A stretch of DNA of 64,000 nt from Hyaloraphidium curvatum (taxonomy: Eukaryota; Monoblepharomycota; Hyaloraphidiomycetes; Hyaloraphidiales; Hyaloraphidiaceae). The position numbers and the translations under genes were made by a program. Location: assembly GCA_025558095.1 (NCBI GenBank), contig JAIVFI010000022.1, forward strand, positions 372,001 through 436,000, written 5' to 3'. A model generated the notes under the pieces. The model made no database searches. It was not told the origin of the DNA and saw nothing but the letters and a program-made list of their open reading frames with translations. Of the stretch, positions 45,481 to 56,000 are shown piece by piece (the first letter of the stretch is position 1; each line of letters begins with the position of its first letter).

Positions 45481-45578
45481 GAGCTGGTAACTGGTCGGAT
45501 GAAAAGACATGGAGACACCAGTGGTGGACAGTGGCGTGGTGGATGAAGTGGCATGGGCTCCGTTGCATTGCGGAACTA

Positions 45579-45665
45579 TATACAGTATAAATGGGTAAAG
45601 GTCACCATAAGGTCACCTCGAGAATCACCTGGGTCCGCCCGCCAAACCGCGGGGGCCGAAGTGAC
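45579..45665. repeat. Left terminal site of the recombinase unit
   Basis: Contains TATACAGTATA (45579-45589) followed 11 nt later by GTCACC, another GGTCACC at 45611-45617 and GTGAC at 45661-45665. A closely similar arrangement (TATACGGTATA, then GAAAGTCACC) occurs in the same orientation at 51595-51621, 6016 bp away. Proposed element end or recombinase/DNA-binding-domain site. Confidence 0.5.
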
Positions 45666-45838
45666 ATTCCAAAGCTCCGAAACAAACCGTTGCCGTTCCC
45701 TCCCCAGGCCCGAACGGCCAGTGCCGCTTGGCACTGACGCTTAGAGAGGACCATAGATCCCCTCCCGGCCCTCGGTCGGGCACGGACTGTTCTGAGCGGC
45801 GAGCTTTTGGGACTCGGAGCCGGACACTTGACAGGACG

Positions 45839-48800
45839 ATGTCGGACAGCCGCACACCGGCTTCCGGGCCCGGATCCCGCCCCGCGGCGAAGGCGCGGGC
45901 TCCGAAGAGTGCGCCCCAGGGAACGCCGGGGGCTGGAGAGGGACGGAGGAGGCCGCGGGCATCGCGGGGTGGTGCGCGGACGCCCACATCGCAGGACGGC
46001 AACACCGGCTCGGGGACGTTGGAGCTGCCCGCGCCGACCCTGCCCGCGCGACGGAAGACCAAGACGAAGGCAGAGACCGGCACTCGGGCCAAGGCGGCGG
46101 TAAGTTTGTGCCGGAAGCCCGTCACGGGAACTCGACGCTGACCTGTTCTTGGCCCTCGGCCACGTGCAGGTCGTCTCCCCTACGGCGCCGTCTGGAAGTG
46201 CTTCGGAAGCTCCAAATCCGAAACGAAGGAAGACGGCAGACGGGGCAGCTCTGCCTGTTGCCGGACAGCCCTCCCCGCTTCGGCCTTCGACGGCAGCACC
46301 TTCCACCTCCCTCAACGACCCCAACGCGCCCGCTACCTCAGCCGGAGACCCTCCTGGGGACGAATCCGAGATTATTCTCCCCCCTGCCGGCCTGCAACTT
46401 GTTCTAGGCGGGCTTCGCTTGCAGATTCAGAACGCCGTACCTATCCCGTCGGAACTCTCGCGCCGGGCCCTCGAACAGCTCGATAGGCTGCGGCAGGACC
46501 AAACGACGACCACGAGCTCTCTTTACCGGCCGCAGATGACTGAGTACCTGCAGTTTTGCAAGACGGAGAAGCTCCCGGCATGGCCTATTCGGGGGGACAC
46601 AGTGGCCCTCTTCGTGGAGTACCTGTCACGGAGGCCGAAGAAGACGAGCGGCAAGAAGCGATCGAGGGACGAGATGGAGGAGACCGAGGAGGAGCGGGAA
46701 CGCCGGGAACAGCAGGCCAACGAGGAGCAGGAGCTCGGTCTTGGCAATCAGCACGGCGGACAACCGCTTTCCGAACAGCCGTTCGCGACCAAGACCGAGA
46801 CCCCGGGCGTGAGCACCGTGATTTTGGCCATCACTGCGCTCGAGTGGTTCCGCCTGCGGACGCAGGACTACTTTCCGCAGACCACTTACCCCGAGGCGCA
46901 CGTCAAGCTCCGGGATTGCTACGCTGTGAAGGAGCTGGAGAAGCTGCTTAAGGTGCTCGAAGTGGACAAGAAGAACTCCATCGACAGAATCAAAGCGCCG
47001 GGCGTTTTATCTGATACCTACTCGGACTCTGAGTTTCTGGCCGTCGCACAGTACCATCTGACAAGGGGCCGGATCTACCGCAACAAGAGGGTGCGCATGA
47101 CACCATTTCAGGAGATCCTGAACCTGCGTGCACGCACACTCCACCTCATCAACGGACTTGTCGGGTTCCGCTCCAGCAACGGGCGGGCGATCGAATTCTC
47201 GGACCTCTTTGTGAAAGTCGTCCAGCTCGGTCACGGAGAAGACCCGGTGACAGCCAAGGTAATGTACGGCTTGCCTCGCCGCACGAGAAAGCTGACGTTC
47301 CTTCCCCGCTTCCGGCACAGGCGTACTGCATCCTCGCGGACAACGGCAAAACGAATCGGCACGGCGGGGTCGACATTTTCGGCATGCTCCGCAACTACGA
47401 CGTGCGCCTGTGCGCCGTCGCCAGCCTCGCCATGCAAATGTACGCGCTAGATCGACTGCAAGACTTCCAGTGGCCAGATTGCGCCCCGGTCTTCGATTCC
47501 CTCACGACCAAGGTCGGTCGCCGCCCGTGGGTGAGGCTCAAGGTCTTTCCCCGAGCCAGCAACCCCTACGAGGAAATGTCCTACAACAGTGAACCGTGCT
47601 TTGCTCGGTCGAGGTGAAGATTTGGCGCCTGATGAATCCTTCGACGCAGCGCACTACCAGCAGGTCAAGAACGCGCACGACGACTTGGCCATCGGCATCA
47701 CCAAGGCCACGCACGCATGCAGGCAATACTCGGCCACAACATCCGTAGCGCGCGGCGCCAACAAAGCGGATGTCAAGGACCAGCATGGCTGGGACAAGAG
47801 CATGCTCAACCTCTACGACACCGGCTCGCTCCCCCTCACGCACCTTGTCGCTGTCGCCGGCGGGAACCCTCACAATTTGGCGTCCTATTTTCTTCCTCGC
47901 GCCGAGCTCGGTGGGTACCTTCGGCCAGCGCATGGAGCTGCTGGATGCTGACTGTCCTCTGATGCAGTGCCCCCGGCATCTCTTGTGGCCGAGACCTTCC
48001 AATTCGCAACGCGGGAGCTCGCGAACTACGCGAGCCGACTGCAGCAGGACCAGAGCAAGTTCCTCGACCCAACGTGCAAGGGCTTCCACGAGCTTGCGCG
48101 GGACTTGGCCACGGCGAGCATGCCCATCTCGAGACGCACACTTGCGCATGTACTTACTTCGGTCCCCCGCCAGGTCTTCTTCCAAGACGCGCCAAGCATG
48201 ATCGATCTCTTGTCTGGAGGGCGTTTCGGCAATGCCGAGGTGCCGAGGGAGCTCTGGTACGCGGGACTCCCGCTGATCTACCAGACGGAGCACTTCAAGT
48301 CGGAGGTCTACATCCACTATCACAACCAGGCGCTTGCGCAGCTCGAGGCCATCAAGGTCTCCCGCGCCAACACGCTCGCGCCCAAAGACTACGTCGACGC
48401 CATGGTCCCGCGGTTCCAGCAGCTGCAGTCGCAGCACGCGCAGCTGGAGAACCACGTCGTCACCGAGATCTCGGGCGTAAAGGAGCTCGTCAACGAGCGG
48501 TTCGACGAGATCAAGGAGCTCTTCCTCTCGCAGCGTGGTGAGCTGCCGTCGTCGGCCCGCCCGGTGAACGCCCGCTCGGTGAACCCGTCGGCGATCGTGG
48601 AGAACCCGACCCCCTCGGCGCCAGAGCGGAGGGCGAAGCCGCGGCTGCGTCATCGTCTGCGGCTGCGGCTGCAGCCGCCGCTGAAGCAGCCGCCGCGCAG
48701 AGGCGCCGCGAAGCCGAGGATCGCGCACGGAGGGAGAAGGAGGAGGCGGAGAAGCGAGTGGCGAAGGCCGAGCTCCTGCAGGAGCACGGTGCTCGCCTCG

Positions 48801-49201
48801 GGGCCCTGGAGCTCGTCTAGTACGAGCAGGGTCGGCGCTGGGTGCCCGCGTACCCCTTCCCTTGGGTCGTTAACCCGCGGGACATCTGGGACGAGTACAC
48901 GATCGGGGCCAAGCCGGATCCCGGGCGCCCTCGCCTGATCTCCATCCGGGAGCTCAACACCATCTTTGGCGGATCATGGACCCGCAACATTCCGACACTG
49001 AAGCAGCAGAAGAAGCGGAGGAAGCTGGTGTGCGACGAGGTGCAGCGCCTCCAGAAGGTGAACCATTGGTCCGAGGAACAGGCTCTCCAAAGCCTGTGCA
49101 ATTGCTTCCATCGCAATGGGAAGTGGACGGCAATTACCAACGTGTACAAAATCTTGACCGAGGAGCGCAAGGCACGCGGAGAAGCTGAAGCAGCGGAGTA
49201 G
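45839..49201 (+). CDS. Crypton-like tyrosine recombinase with GCR1_C domain (possible premature stop)
   Basis: Exons 45839-46099, 46170-47258, 47321-47588, 47650-47910, and from 47968. Pro/Ala-rich N-terminus, SAM-like core-binding domain (LYRPQMTEYLQFCKTEKL), then catalytic domain: Arg box in VGFRSSNGRAIEFSDL, the Crypton block ADNGKTNRHGGVDIFG, HACR (HxxR), and GWDKSMLNLYDTGSLP with the candidate nucleophile Tyr. It continues through SYFLPRAELVPP, a coiled coil, and a GCR1_C-type DNA-binding domain (VNPRDIWDEYTIG, near 48863-49201). A frame change near 48545-48625 needs a fifth intron, and an in-frame TAG at 48818-48820 separates the coiled coil from GCR1_C. This may be a decayed copy, or GCR1_C may be translated separately. 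Confidence 0.82.
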
Positions 49202-49613
49202 GGGAGCTGGCATGGTGCGGCGGACGGCTTCGGGCGGGATTCTTGGCCACGGCCTCTTGACAATCTTAAAGATCGTTGATGTATTCTTCGTTTTGCAATC
49301 TTCGTTGGTCCCTCAATGTCGAAGCTTGGTCTGGGGAAGCCGAAAACGTCCTTTTCGTAGTCGTTTTGTCGCGCCTTAGCGATCAACCCTTTGGTTGCTC
49401 GGGTGACAGTTACACAAACTCGGCCAATTCTCTCACTCGCGACCTCGTGACGGCCAGCTAGAGGCCTTAACGCGGCTCTCCTGAGCCGTCGCCATCGCCT
49501 CGTGGGGCACTGGGACCGTGGGACTCTCCGCGGGGCAGCTGCCGGCGGAAAAGTCACGTCGGGACCACTCCGCTCCGAGCACGAATCACTTGCCATTGGA
49601 GGGGCTGCCGGTC
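49202..49613. other. Gap between the two recombinase genes
   Basis: About 410 bp, GC-moderate, no recognisable protein segment. It should hold the 3' end of the tyrosine recombinase transcript and the promoter and leader of the serine recombinase. The frame of the latter is open upstream to about 49518 but without an ATG. Confidence 0.55.
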
Positions 49614-50692
49614 ATGGCCGCCCGGGAAAAGCCGGCGCTGAAGGCAGTTGAAGAGGCGCTGGAGTCCTTGGTGGCCCTCGCAAATCCTCGGCCGAGGGAT
49701 GGGCGCTGGATTGCATACGTGCGCAAGTCGAAGGACGACAATGCGAACAACATCTCGCTGCAGGACCAGGAGGGACTGGTGCGGCGCTGGGCGGCGGACA
49801 ACAAGAGGGAGATAGTCGCTGTCTGTAGCGACGTCCTCAGCGGCACCTACCCGCGTGGTGACGGGAGGAAGCAGCGGCCCGGACTTGAGGAAGCATTCGG
49901 GAGGCTCTCTCGCGACGCAACGATCGTGGGCCTGGCCGTTGCCCGCGTGGATAGGCTCGGCAGGAACGCTGCTTTCATCCTGGCGGACGTGGAGGAGCTG
50001 AATCGCATGGGCAAGAACTTTGCCAGCGTCGAGTTTCAAGGACTTGTGCACGGGCCCTTGAATCCAACTTCCAACATGGCGTACATGTTTCTCGTACTAG
50101 GGGCCCTAACGGCGCACACTGAGCGCTCCTCTGTGAGTGCTCCGCGGGGCGACAGCAGCGTCAGCGCAGTCTCTGACCTCGCAGGCACCCACCTCTGCCT
50201 CGCAAGATTGCTGCGCGCACCGCCGACTCGGCGAAGCAGAGATCAACGCGCAACATCGGTCAGTCCAGGTTCTCACCCTTCGGGACCCGCTTCCGAGCTC
50301 GGTTCCCTGGAGGAGAGGTTCGCGAGGCGGTGGAGTCGGGTGAGCTCGCTGGCCGGGAGTACCACGGAACGAAGCGCGCACCGCTCGAGCTTGTGATCCA
50401 CGAGCCCGAGGCCGAGCAAGCTGCGATTCTTGCGCCTTACCTGACCAAGCTTGACGGGGAGCAAGACCCTCAGGAAGTGCGTCATGGGTCGTCGCCGGCA
50501 TTCTTGCTCGGTGTCCTACGGGAGCGAGGAAAGGACGTGGATCATCGCGCCAAAGGGGTTCAGCGAGGGTACCTGGATGCCTCCTCGCTTGCTCGCAATG
50601 TTGCAAAGGCCGTCAAGTACCTGACTGAGCGGGAGGGGAAGGAGAGGTTCGCGGAGCGCGTGCTGGCGGCGTGGAAGGGGCCGGGCATGTAG
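49614..50692 (+). CDS. Serine recombinase (resolvase/invertase family) with an intron
   Basis: Exons 49614-50132 and 50207-50692 (intron 50133-50206, gtgagt...caag, phase 0) give 334 residues. Catalytic domain: YVRKSKDD (nucleophile Ser in the YxRxS motif), NISLQDQEG, SDVLSGT, RPGLEEAFGRL, VARVDRLGRN (arginines of the active site), NPTSNMAYMFLVLGALTAHTERS (helix E region). After the intron: AARTADSAKQ, then RFSPFGTRF, the linker seen in many resolvases, followed by a moderate C-terminal helical domain without a zinc ribbon. Serine recombinases are rare in nuclear genomes. The ATG at 49614 is the first in frame. Confidence 0.88.
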
Positions 50693-51567
50693 GAAGCGTC
50701 CAACGGAACGCAATTCGTTCTATTCTCCATCTTCAAATACCCATATCCCGGCCCTGTAACCCCGGCAGCCGCGTTCTGGCAGATGCAAAGAAGCTGATAC
50801 GCGCCCGTGCGGGTTCCCCCGTACGCAACAGGGTTGCGGCCTGTAGGACCTCTGGCAAACAAGAGGGCAATGCTTCTTTTGATTGCCGAACTTTCTCAAC
50901 GGTCCAATCTTGGCTTGTCGGAGGTAACGGCCAGGGGTGAGGGAGCAACGCGTCCGAAACAACGAAAGTGCCCCAGCTGTCGCCAGGAACCTCGGAGCCG
51001 CGATCCTTCTAGCCAACGGCATTGGCCAGCACCATGAAGGTCTGCTACCCCTGATTCCCTGGCCAGTCCTCCCCCAGCGGAGAGCGTGGGGGCCGACATC
51101 CAGCGCCGCGGCGGGGACCGGCAGCGAACCCCGTACAGCGGCCTCCAAGGGCGGATCCAGCCGCGCAATCCTAGAGAATATGTTCCTCGAGAGATGCTTG
51201 CGGCGCCGCCTGCCTCCAAATAGGCATGCGAAGCCGAGGAAGTGCCTCGGACTCGCCGCCACCGCGAAGGTCCACGGCCCGGCTCCACAAACAGCTCCAG
51301 GAAACAATGGGCCCGGCATCCCCGTAGAAAACAGCGTAGCCAAAGTTGCCGCCGAGCCAGCCGAGCTCGGCGAGGGGCATTCCACGAGGAACACCGCAGG
51401 GCCCCTCGAGGCCCGGGGTGCCGCTCACACACAAGGTCCCCGGCCGAGCGCGTCCGCCGCGCCCACCGGCACGTGCGGCGGTACTTGTTGCGACGCTGCG
51501 CGGGCCGGCGCGCGGCCGGGCGGAGAGTGGGACGCGCACGGGGTCGCCGACCTTGTCGGCCTATGAG
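50693..51567. other. Unassigned right part of the recombinase unit
   Basis: About 875 bp downstream of the serine recombinase. Open frames exist on both strands (for example plus 50937-51566, starting with GTG, and minus 51394-50720), but none shows a recognised domain and the codon patterns do not favour one. It could be a cargo gene in several exons, or non-coding. Confidence 0.4.
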
Positions 51568-51579
51568 GTGAACTGCCGC

Positions 51580-51655
51580 GTGACTTTTCGGAGCTATACG
51601 GTATAGCTCCAGAAAGTCACCTCTGCCAGCCGGCAGTATAGTTTTGAAAAGTCAC
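51580..51655. repeat. 20-bp-arm palindrome plus a third half-site (right terminal site)
   Basis: 51580-51599 and 51601-51620 are reverse complements at 18 of 20 positions around a single central base (51600), both arms running from GTGACTTT to the TATAC core. A third half-site of the same form (GTATAGTTTT...GTCAC) is at 51636-51655. The TATACGGTATA core resembles the left site at 45579. Further GTGAC motifs follow to about 51715. The order fits an element end or a recombinase accessory site. Confidence 0.6.
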
Positions 51656-51711
51656 CCGTATTTTTGATAGCCGGGTTAGGCGCGCGCGCGGGGTGACCTG
51701 GGTGATCTAAC

Positions 51712-52975
51712 GTGACATTTAAAACACACATATGTATGGGCAACAGGGTCGGCAGCTTCAAGCTTCTGGGGTACCAGCTCACGTCAACTGGGCGGAGCAA
51801 GGACCATGTGCATGGCAGGGAGTATAAGATGAACGCTGCTTATGGGCTCTGGCTCCGCGACATCAGGGAGCAGCCTGGGATGAGTCCTGACCTCCAGCTC
51901 AAGCTCTACAGCACAAAGGTCAAGGCAGTGGGCCAATATGGGAACCCGTTCATTGTTGAGATGCCGAAGGAGGAGTACCTTGCCGGGGAAAGCACCAGGG
52001 ACAAAGTGACATGCATGGCTCTTCGTGCCGTCACTCATCTGCCCAAGTCTACCTCCCTGGCCTGTCTGTATGCGATCACTGGCCAGTACCCCCTTGCAGT
52101 TCATGACCACGAGTCGGCACTCAAGTTCCTCATGCGCATCAAAACAGCGGATCCTGCACTGTGCCTACTTTACAAAGAGCTCAAGATCGAGGCACTGAAG
52201 GGGTCCTGGAACTGGGCTGCCTTCCTGAGGGAACTACTTGTATACTATGGCGGCGAAGATGGGAGGGAGCTGTGGGAGAAGGACACTTTCTCATGGCCCA
52301 AGGAGACTGTGGAGACTCTTGTGAAGGGCAAGTTCAGGGAGATCAATGCCCAGAGGCTCAAGGACAACGACAAACTGCACTTTTGGAGGATGTGTGACAT
52401 GATCTTGATCCGGGTGGAGAAGCACCGGAGGGATGTCCAAAAGTTGCTGTGCTCTACCCACGACCTGGAGGTGGAGACAGGCAGGCACCAAGGACTTGAG
52501 GTGCAGCAGAGAACGTGCAAGCATGACCCTGAGCACATTGGAGACGAACAACACTTTCTGTTTCACTGTTCAGCAAATGCGGAGCGGCGCCAGAAGCTGC
52601 AGACTAGATTGGAAGCACTAGGCCGCGAGTGGAACATGGAGACCTGGCTCTGGGCTCTTAGCATCAAGGAGTTCGAGCCCACGATCAAAGCAAGGCGGCA
52701 GAAGGAGAAGGCCCTCAACTCCATTGCCAGCTTCATCTCAAAGTCCATGAAGGACAGGAAAACTGGGAAAATGAAAAAGACACAAGACGACGATGAACTT
52801 TGCAATTAGCAGCAAACTCATGGTGTAACAGCGGCCAAGCCAGGGGCAGGTCCGGGTCACCAATACTATTCTTGAGGTCCGGGTCACCAATACTACTATT
52901 CTTGTAACAGCGGCCAAGCCAGGGGCAGGTCCGTCCGGGTCACCAATACTATTCTACTATTCAACAGCTTGACAG
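51712..52975 (+). mobile_element. LINE-type retrotransposon 3' half, plus-strand copy
   Basis: One frame (stop at 52807-52809) encodes the part downstream of the RT palm: LGYQLTSTGRSKDHVHGREY, EEYLAGESTRDKVTCMALRA, KIEALKGSWNWAAFLRELL, a C-terminal zinc-binding-like block (CKHDPEHIGDEQHFLFHC) and a Lys-rich end. The upstream RT and endonuclease are absent (5' truncated). The 3' UTR holds repeated blocks of the CCGGGTCACCAATACTATTC type and ends in TACTATTC-like repeats, not poly(A). It is close relative of the split minus-strand copy. The insertion abuts the 3' end of the importin gene. Confidence 0.85.
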
Positions 52976-53009
52976 AGGAGGTATCCAAGGAATCATCAAC
53001 AGCACAGGA

Positions 53010-56000
53010 TCATCCTGCAGTGGCTTTAGCAACTGCCTCCTGTAGCTGCTTTGCTTGGTTGGAATCCAACGATGCTGTTAGTGCCTGAAACAGTTGCTGA
53101 TCCCTGTTTGAGAGATCTAGAGTGCCATCAGCGAACGTAACAGTAAGCAAGGATTTAGAACCCTCACCTAGGATCACGGTCGAGAAGACGTGGTAGGGAT
53201 CGACAGTATCCAACGGCGTCTCAAAGTAAACATCCTCCTCAAGTTCAGCATCATCCCAATCATAGTCATCAGCGTCTCCATCCTCCTCTGCTTGCTCCTC
53301 CTGTTTAGGCGGAAGACGAGGGAATCAGCAAGAGCAAAACACGACAGCGACCCCAACCACCTTGGAAGCCAGAAAATCAAGATACTCGTCTCCTTCATCC
53401 GCCACATCATCGTCTGAAAGGAACGGCATCAGTCACGGAATAGCCAAAATCAGGAGCAACCATACCGGATCCGGCGTCCACTTCCTCAACCTCATCCTCG
53501 TCATCTTCAGGCTCACTTTCAACCTCCCCATCTTCCTCGTCAGCATCCGATCCCTCCTCGTGGAGCTTCTTCAGGTGCTCACGCGCTACAGAACGGGTTA
53601 TCTCACGCGGAAGGGATCGCCAATACGGCCGTGTCTAACCTTCAACGGCGGCTGGCCACGTCTCGAAAAGCTTGGCAAAGGCGACGCCAAGTTGCGACCA
53701 TCCAGCCTTCAACACTGCTGGGATCTGCTCGACCGGACACGACAAGATGGCACAGAGTCCCAGTATGCAGAGGCGCTTGTCATGGACACTGTGTCAAGAA
53801 ATGAGCTTCCAAGTACTGGACATGCCCACGCCGAACCACCCACCGAACAAACTTGTCCAGGTTCTGGAGCCAAAGTGTGAAGAATGCTCCGGTCTGGCCT
53901 TGCTGCTCCAGCAAGTGTAGGGCAAGCGATGGGTTGTACAGCAGGCAGTTCACAACGACCTCGAGCAGGTGTACGAGGTAAGCATCCGACTTCGGCTCCC
54001 CATCGTTGAGGTAATTGCCGGCATAAGCAAGGAAGGTCTCAATCACCTGACCACGATGTGGTCAGTTCTGCGGGTAGGCCATCCTCATGGTCTCGTGCTC
54101 ACGTCATCGAGGTGCTGCTTTCCATGCAGCATCAGCGACTCCATAAGCTGGCAACCGCAGATGCGGTCTCCATCCGACAAGTGCTCCTCCGTCATAATCT
54201 AGGAGAGGAATCAGCAAAGACCAGGGAATCGTCGAGTGCACATCCCGCACCACATTGATAATCTCGAGCATCATTTTACGCAGTTCATGAGAGCCGAACA
54301 GGGTAGTGCTTCCGTGGGCGATAATGTTGTCGAGTACCGGGAGCACCTCTGGGAAGCGAGTGAGATTCCTTCCCATAGGCCACCCGCATAAGCCCACCTT
54401 CGATGTAATCGATTGAACTGTCTCGGATTGCCTGGAAAATGAGTTCGAATACTTGCCAAACGCCTTGGCTAACTGTTTTGGTGCAATGCGTGAGAGTGTC
54501 CACAATCTCGAAAGCATCATCGAAGTGATCTGGGTTCCACGGTCAGTCACTGCAGGTCCAAGTTGCATTCTCGAGGCATCAAGTACGAACCAACGAGCCG
54601 CTGCGATAGGATGTGGCTGACGAGAGGAACCACAACATGCTCGATCCGCGCAAGCACCTACGGAGGAAGAACGTTAGGAATGAACACCAGCAAAGGGTCC
54701 AAATGCCCACATCCTTGGAACTCTCTACGGAAACAATGAGGGTGGATATCGTCTTGAGGACACCCATAGCTGCCATGGTCTTCTCGTTGGCTTCGCTAAA
54801 GGCGTCATCGTCGTCGTTTTCGTCCAGGGCACGCGTGTCGGCCATGATGCGAAGGAACGTATCTCTCTGCCGGGGACGGGGTCAGATCGGAATGGGCAGC
54901 CAGACGCCTGAACGCACCAGCGACGTGCATAGTTCAACAGCAAACGGGGTAAGCTGTTCCGAGAACAGCTCGACCAGAGATTCCATCACCGAAATCAGCG
55001 TATCCATGTCGATTTCGTTCGTCAGCTTCAAGAGCTCTGTGCTGCCCGTCAGCGCGGTCCTCTTCTGGATTCGATTGCGGCAACATACCGTTCATGACGA
55101 GGGCGGCGTCGGGCGCCATAGCTGTTTGCACTGCAGGACACATGGCTAGTCTGCAGGTCATGCACGAAAGAGTGGTGGAAGCACGACTCACCGTCCTCGT
55201 GCTGAAGAAGCTGGGGCAGCGTCAAAGCTGCCGCCACCCGAACTGGGAGGTTCGCATCCTTGAGGCAACCAATGATGCCACGGTAAACGGCCATCACACC
55301 CTAGGAGTCGATGCGGATCAGGGCAATTAACAAAAGCAACAGTGCGAACGTCAGACCTCCCGGTTCTCAAACTCGTAGTCCCCGAGCTTCACAAAGATCT
55401 CACAGGCCTTGATGCACCAGGCGATTGTAGTTAGAGCACTGGTATCACAAACTGGTGACAAGACATACCCTCGATCTGAGGAAGGCGTGCGGGCTCTGGA
55501 GCTCCGGCAGCACGTGGTTGAAGGCAAACTCTTCGATGCTAAACTGCTGCTTCAATTCCTGCAGATGCGACGTCAGCAACTTGCCATGTCACGCAGGGGA
55601 CGAACGTACCTCATCCGCGAGGACGACATCCAAGACCGTTCCAACCATGTTCAGGGCCCCGTCCTTCCGACGAGCCATTTCTTCCGTCGGAGTTTGTGCG
55701 TAGCTGCGACTAGCACGTCAGATTCACTTCCCCCCACATCGCGCCGGACGTTACCTCTGAAGCACACCAGAAACAACCTCGAACATCTGCGCCAGCGTCG
55801 ACTTCCGATCGCGCACTAGCGTGACTAGCAAATTGGCAGCTGCATGTTCTGGGCTCTTGAAGTCCTCCATAGGATCTGCGAAGGCATAAGGATCGAAGAT
55901 ACGGAAGCGAGCCAAAAACCAACCAAGTTTCTTCCTGACAAACTCCACCGGGTTATCCTCCCAGAGCTCGGCATCCTCGCTGGAAAAGCAGAGCATCGGG

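Noticed and set aside
47538-48728. 396-residue open frame on the minus strand
   Set aside because: It is antisense to the tyrosine recombinase exons, Arg/Leu/Val-rich with no domain, an artefact of GC-rich codon use.
45839-49201. Reading the tyrosine recombinase as a phage or bacterial integrase
   Set aside because: Four introns, the Crypton-specific block around NGKTNRHGGVDIFG and the GCR1_C domain fit a eukaryotic Crypton instead.
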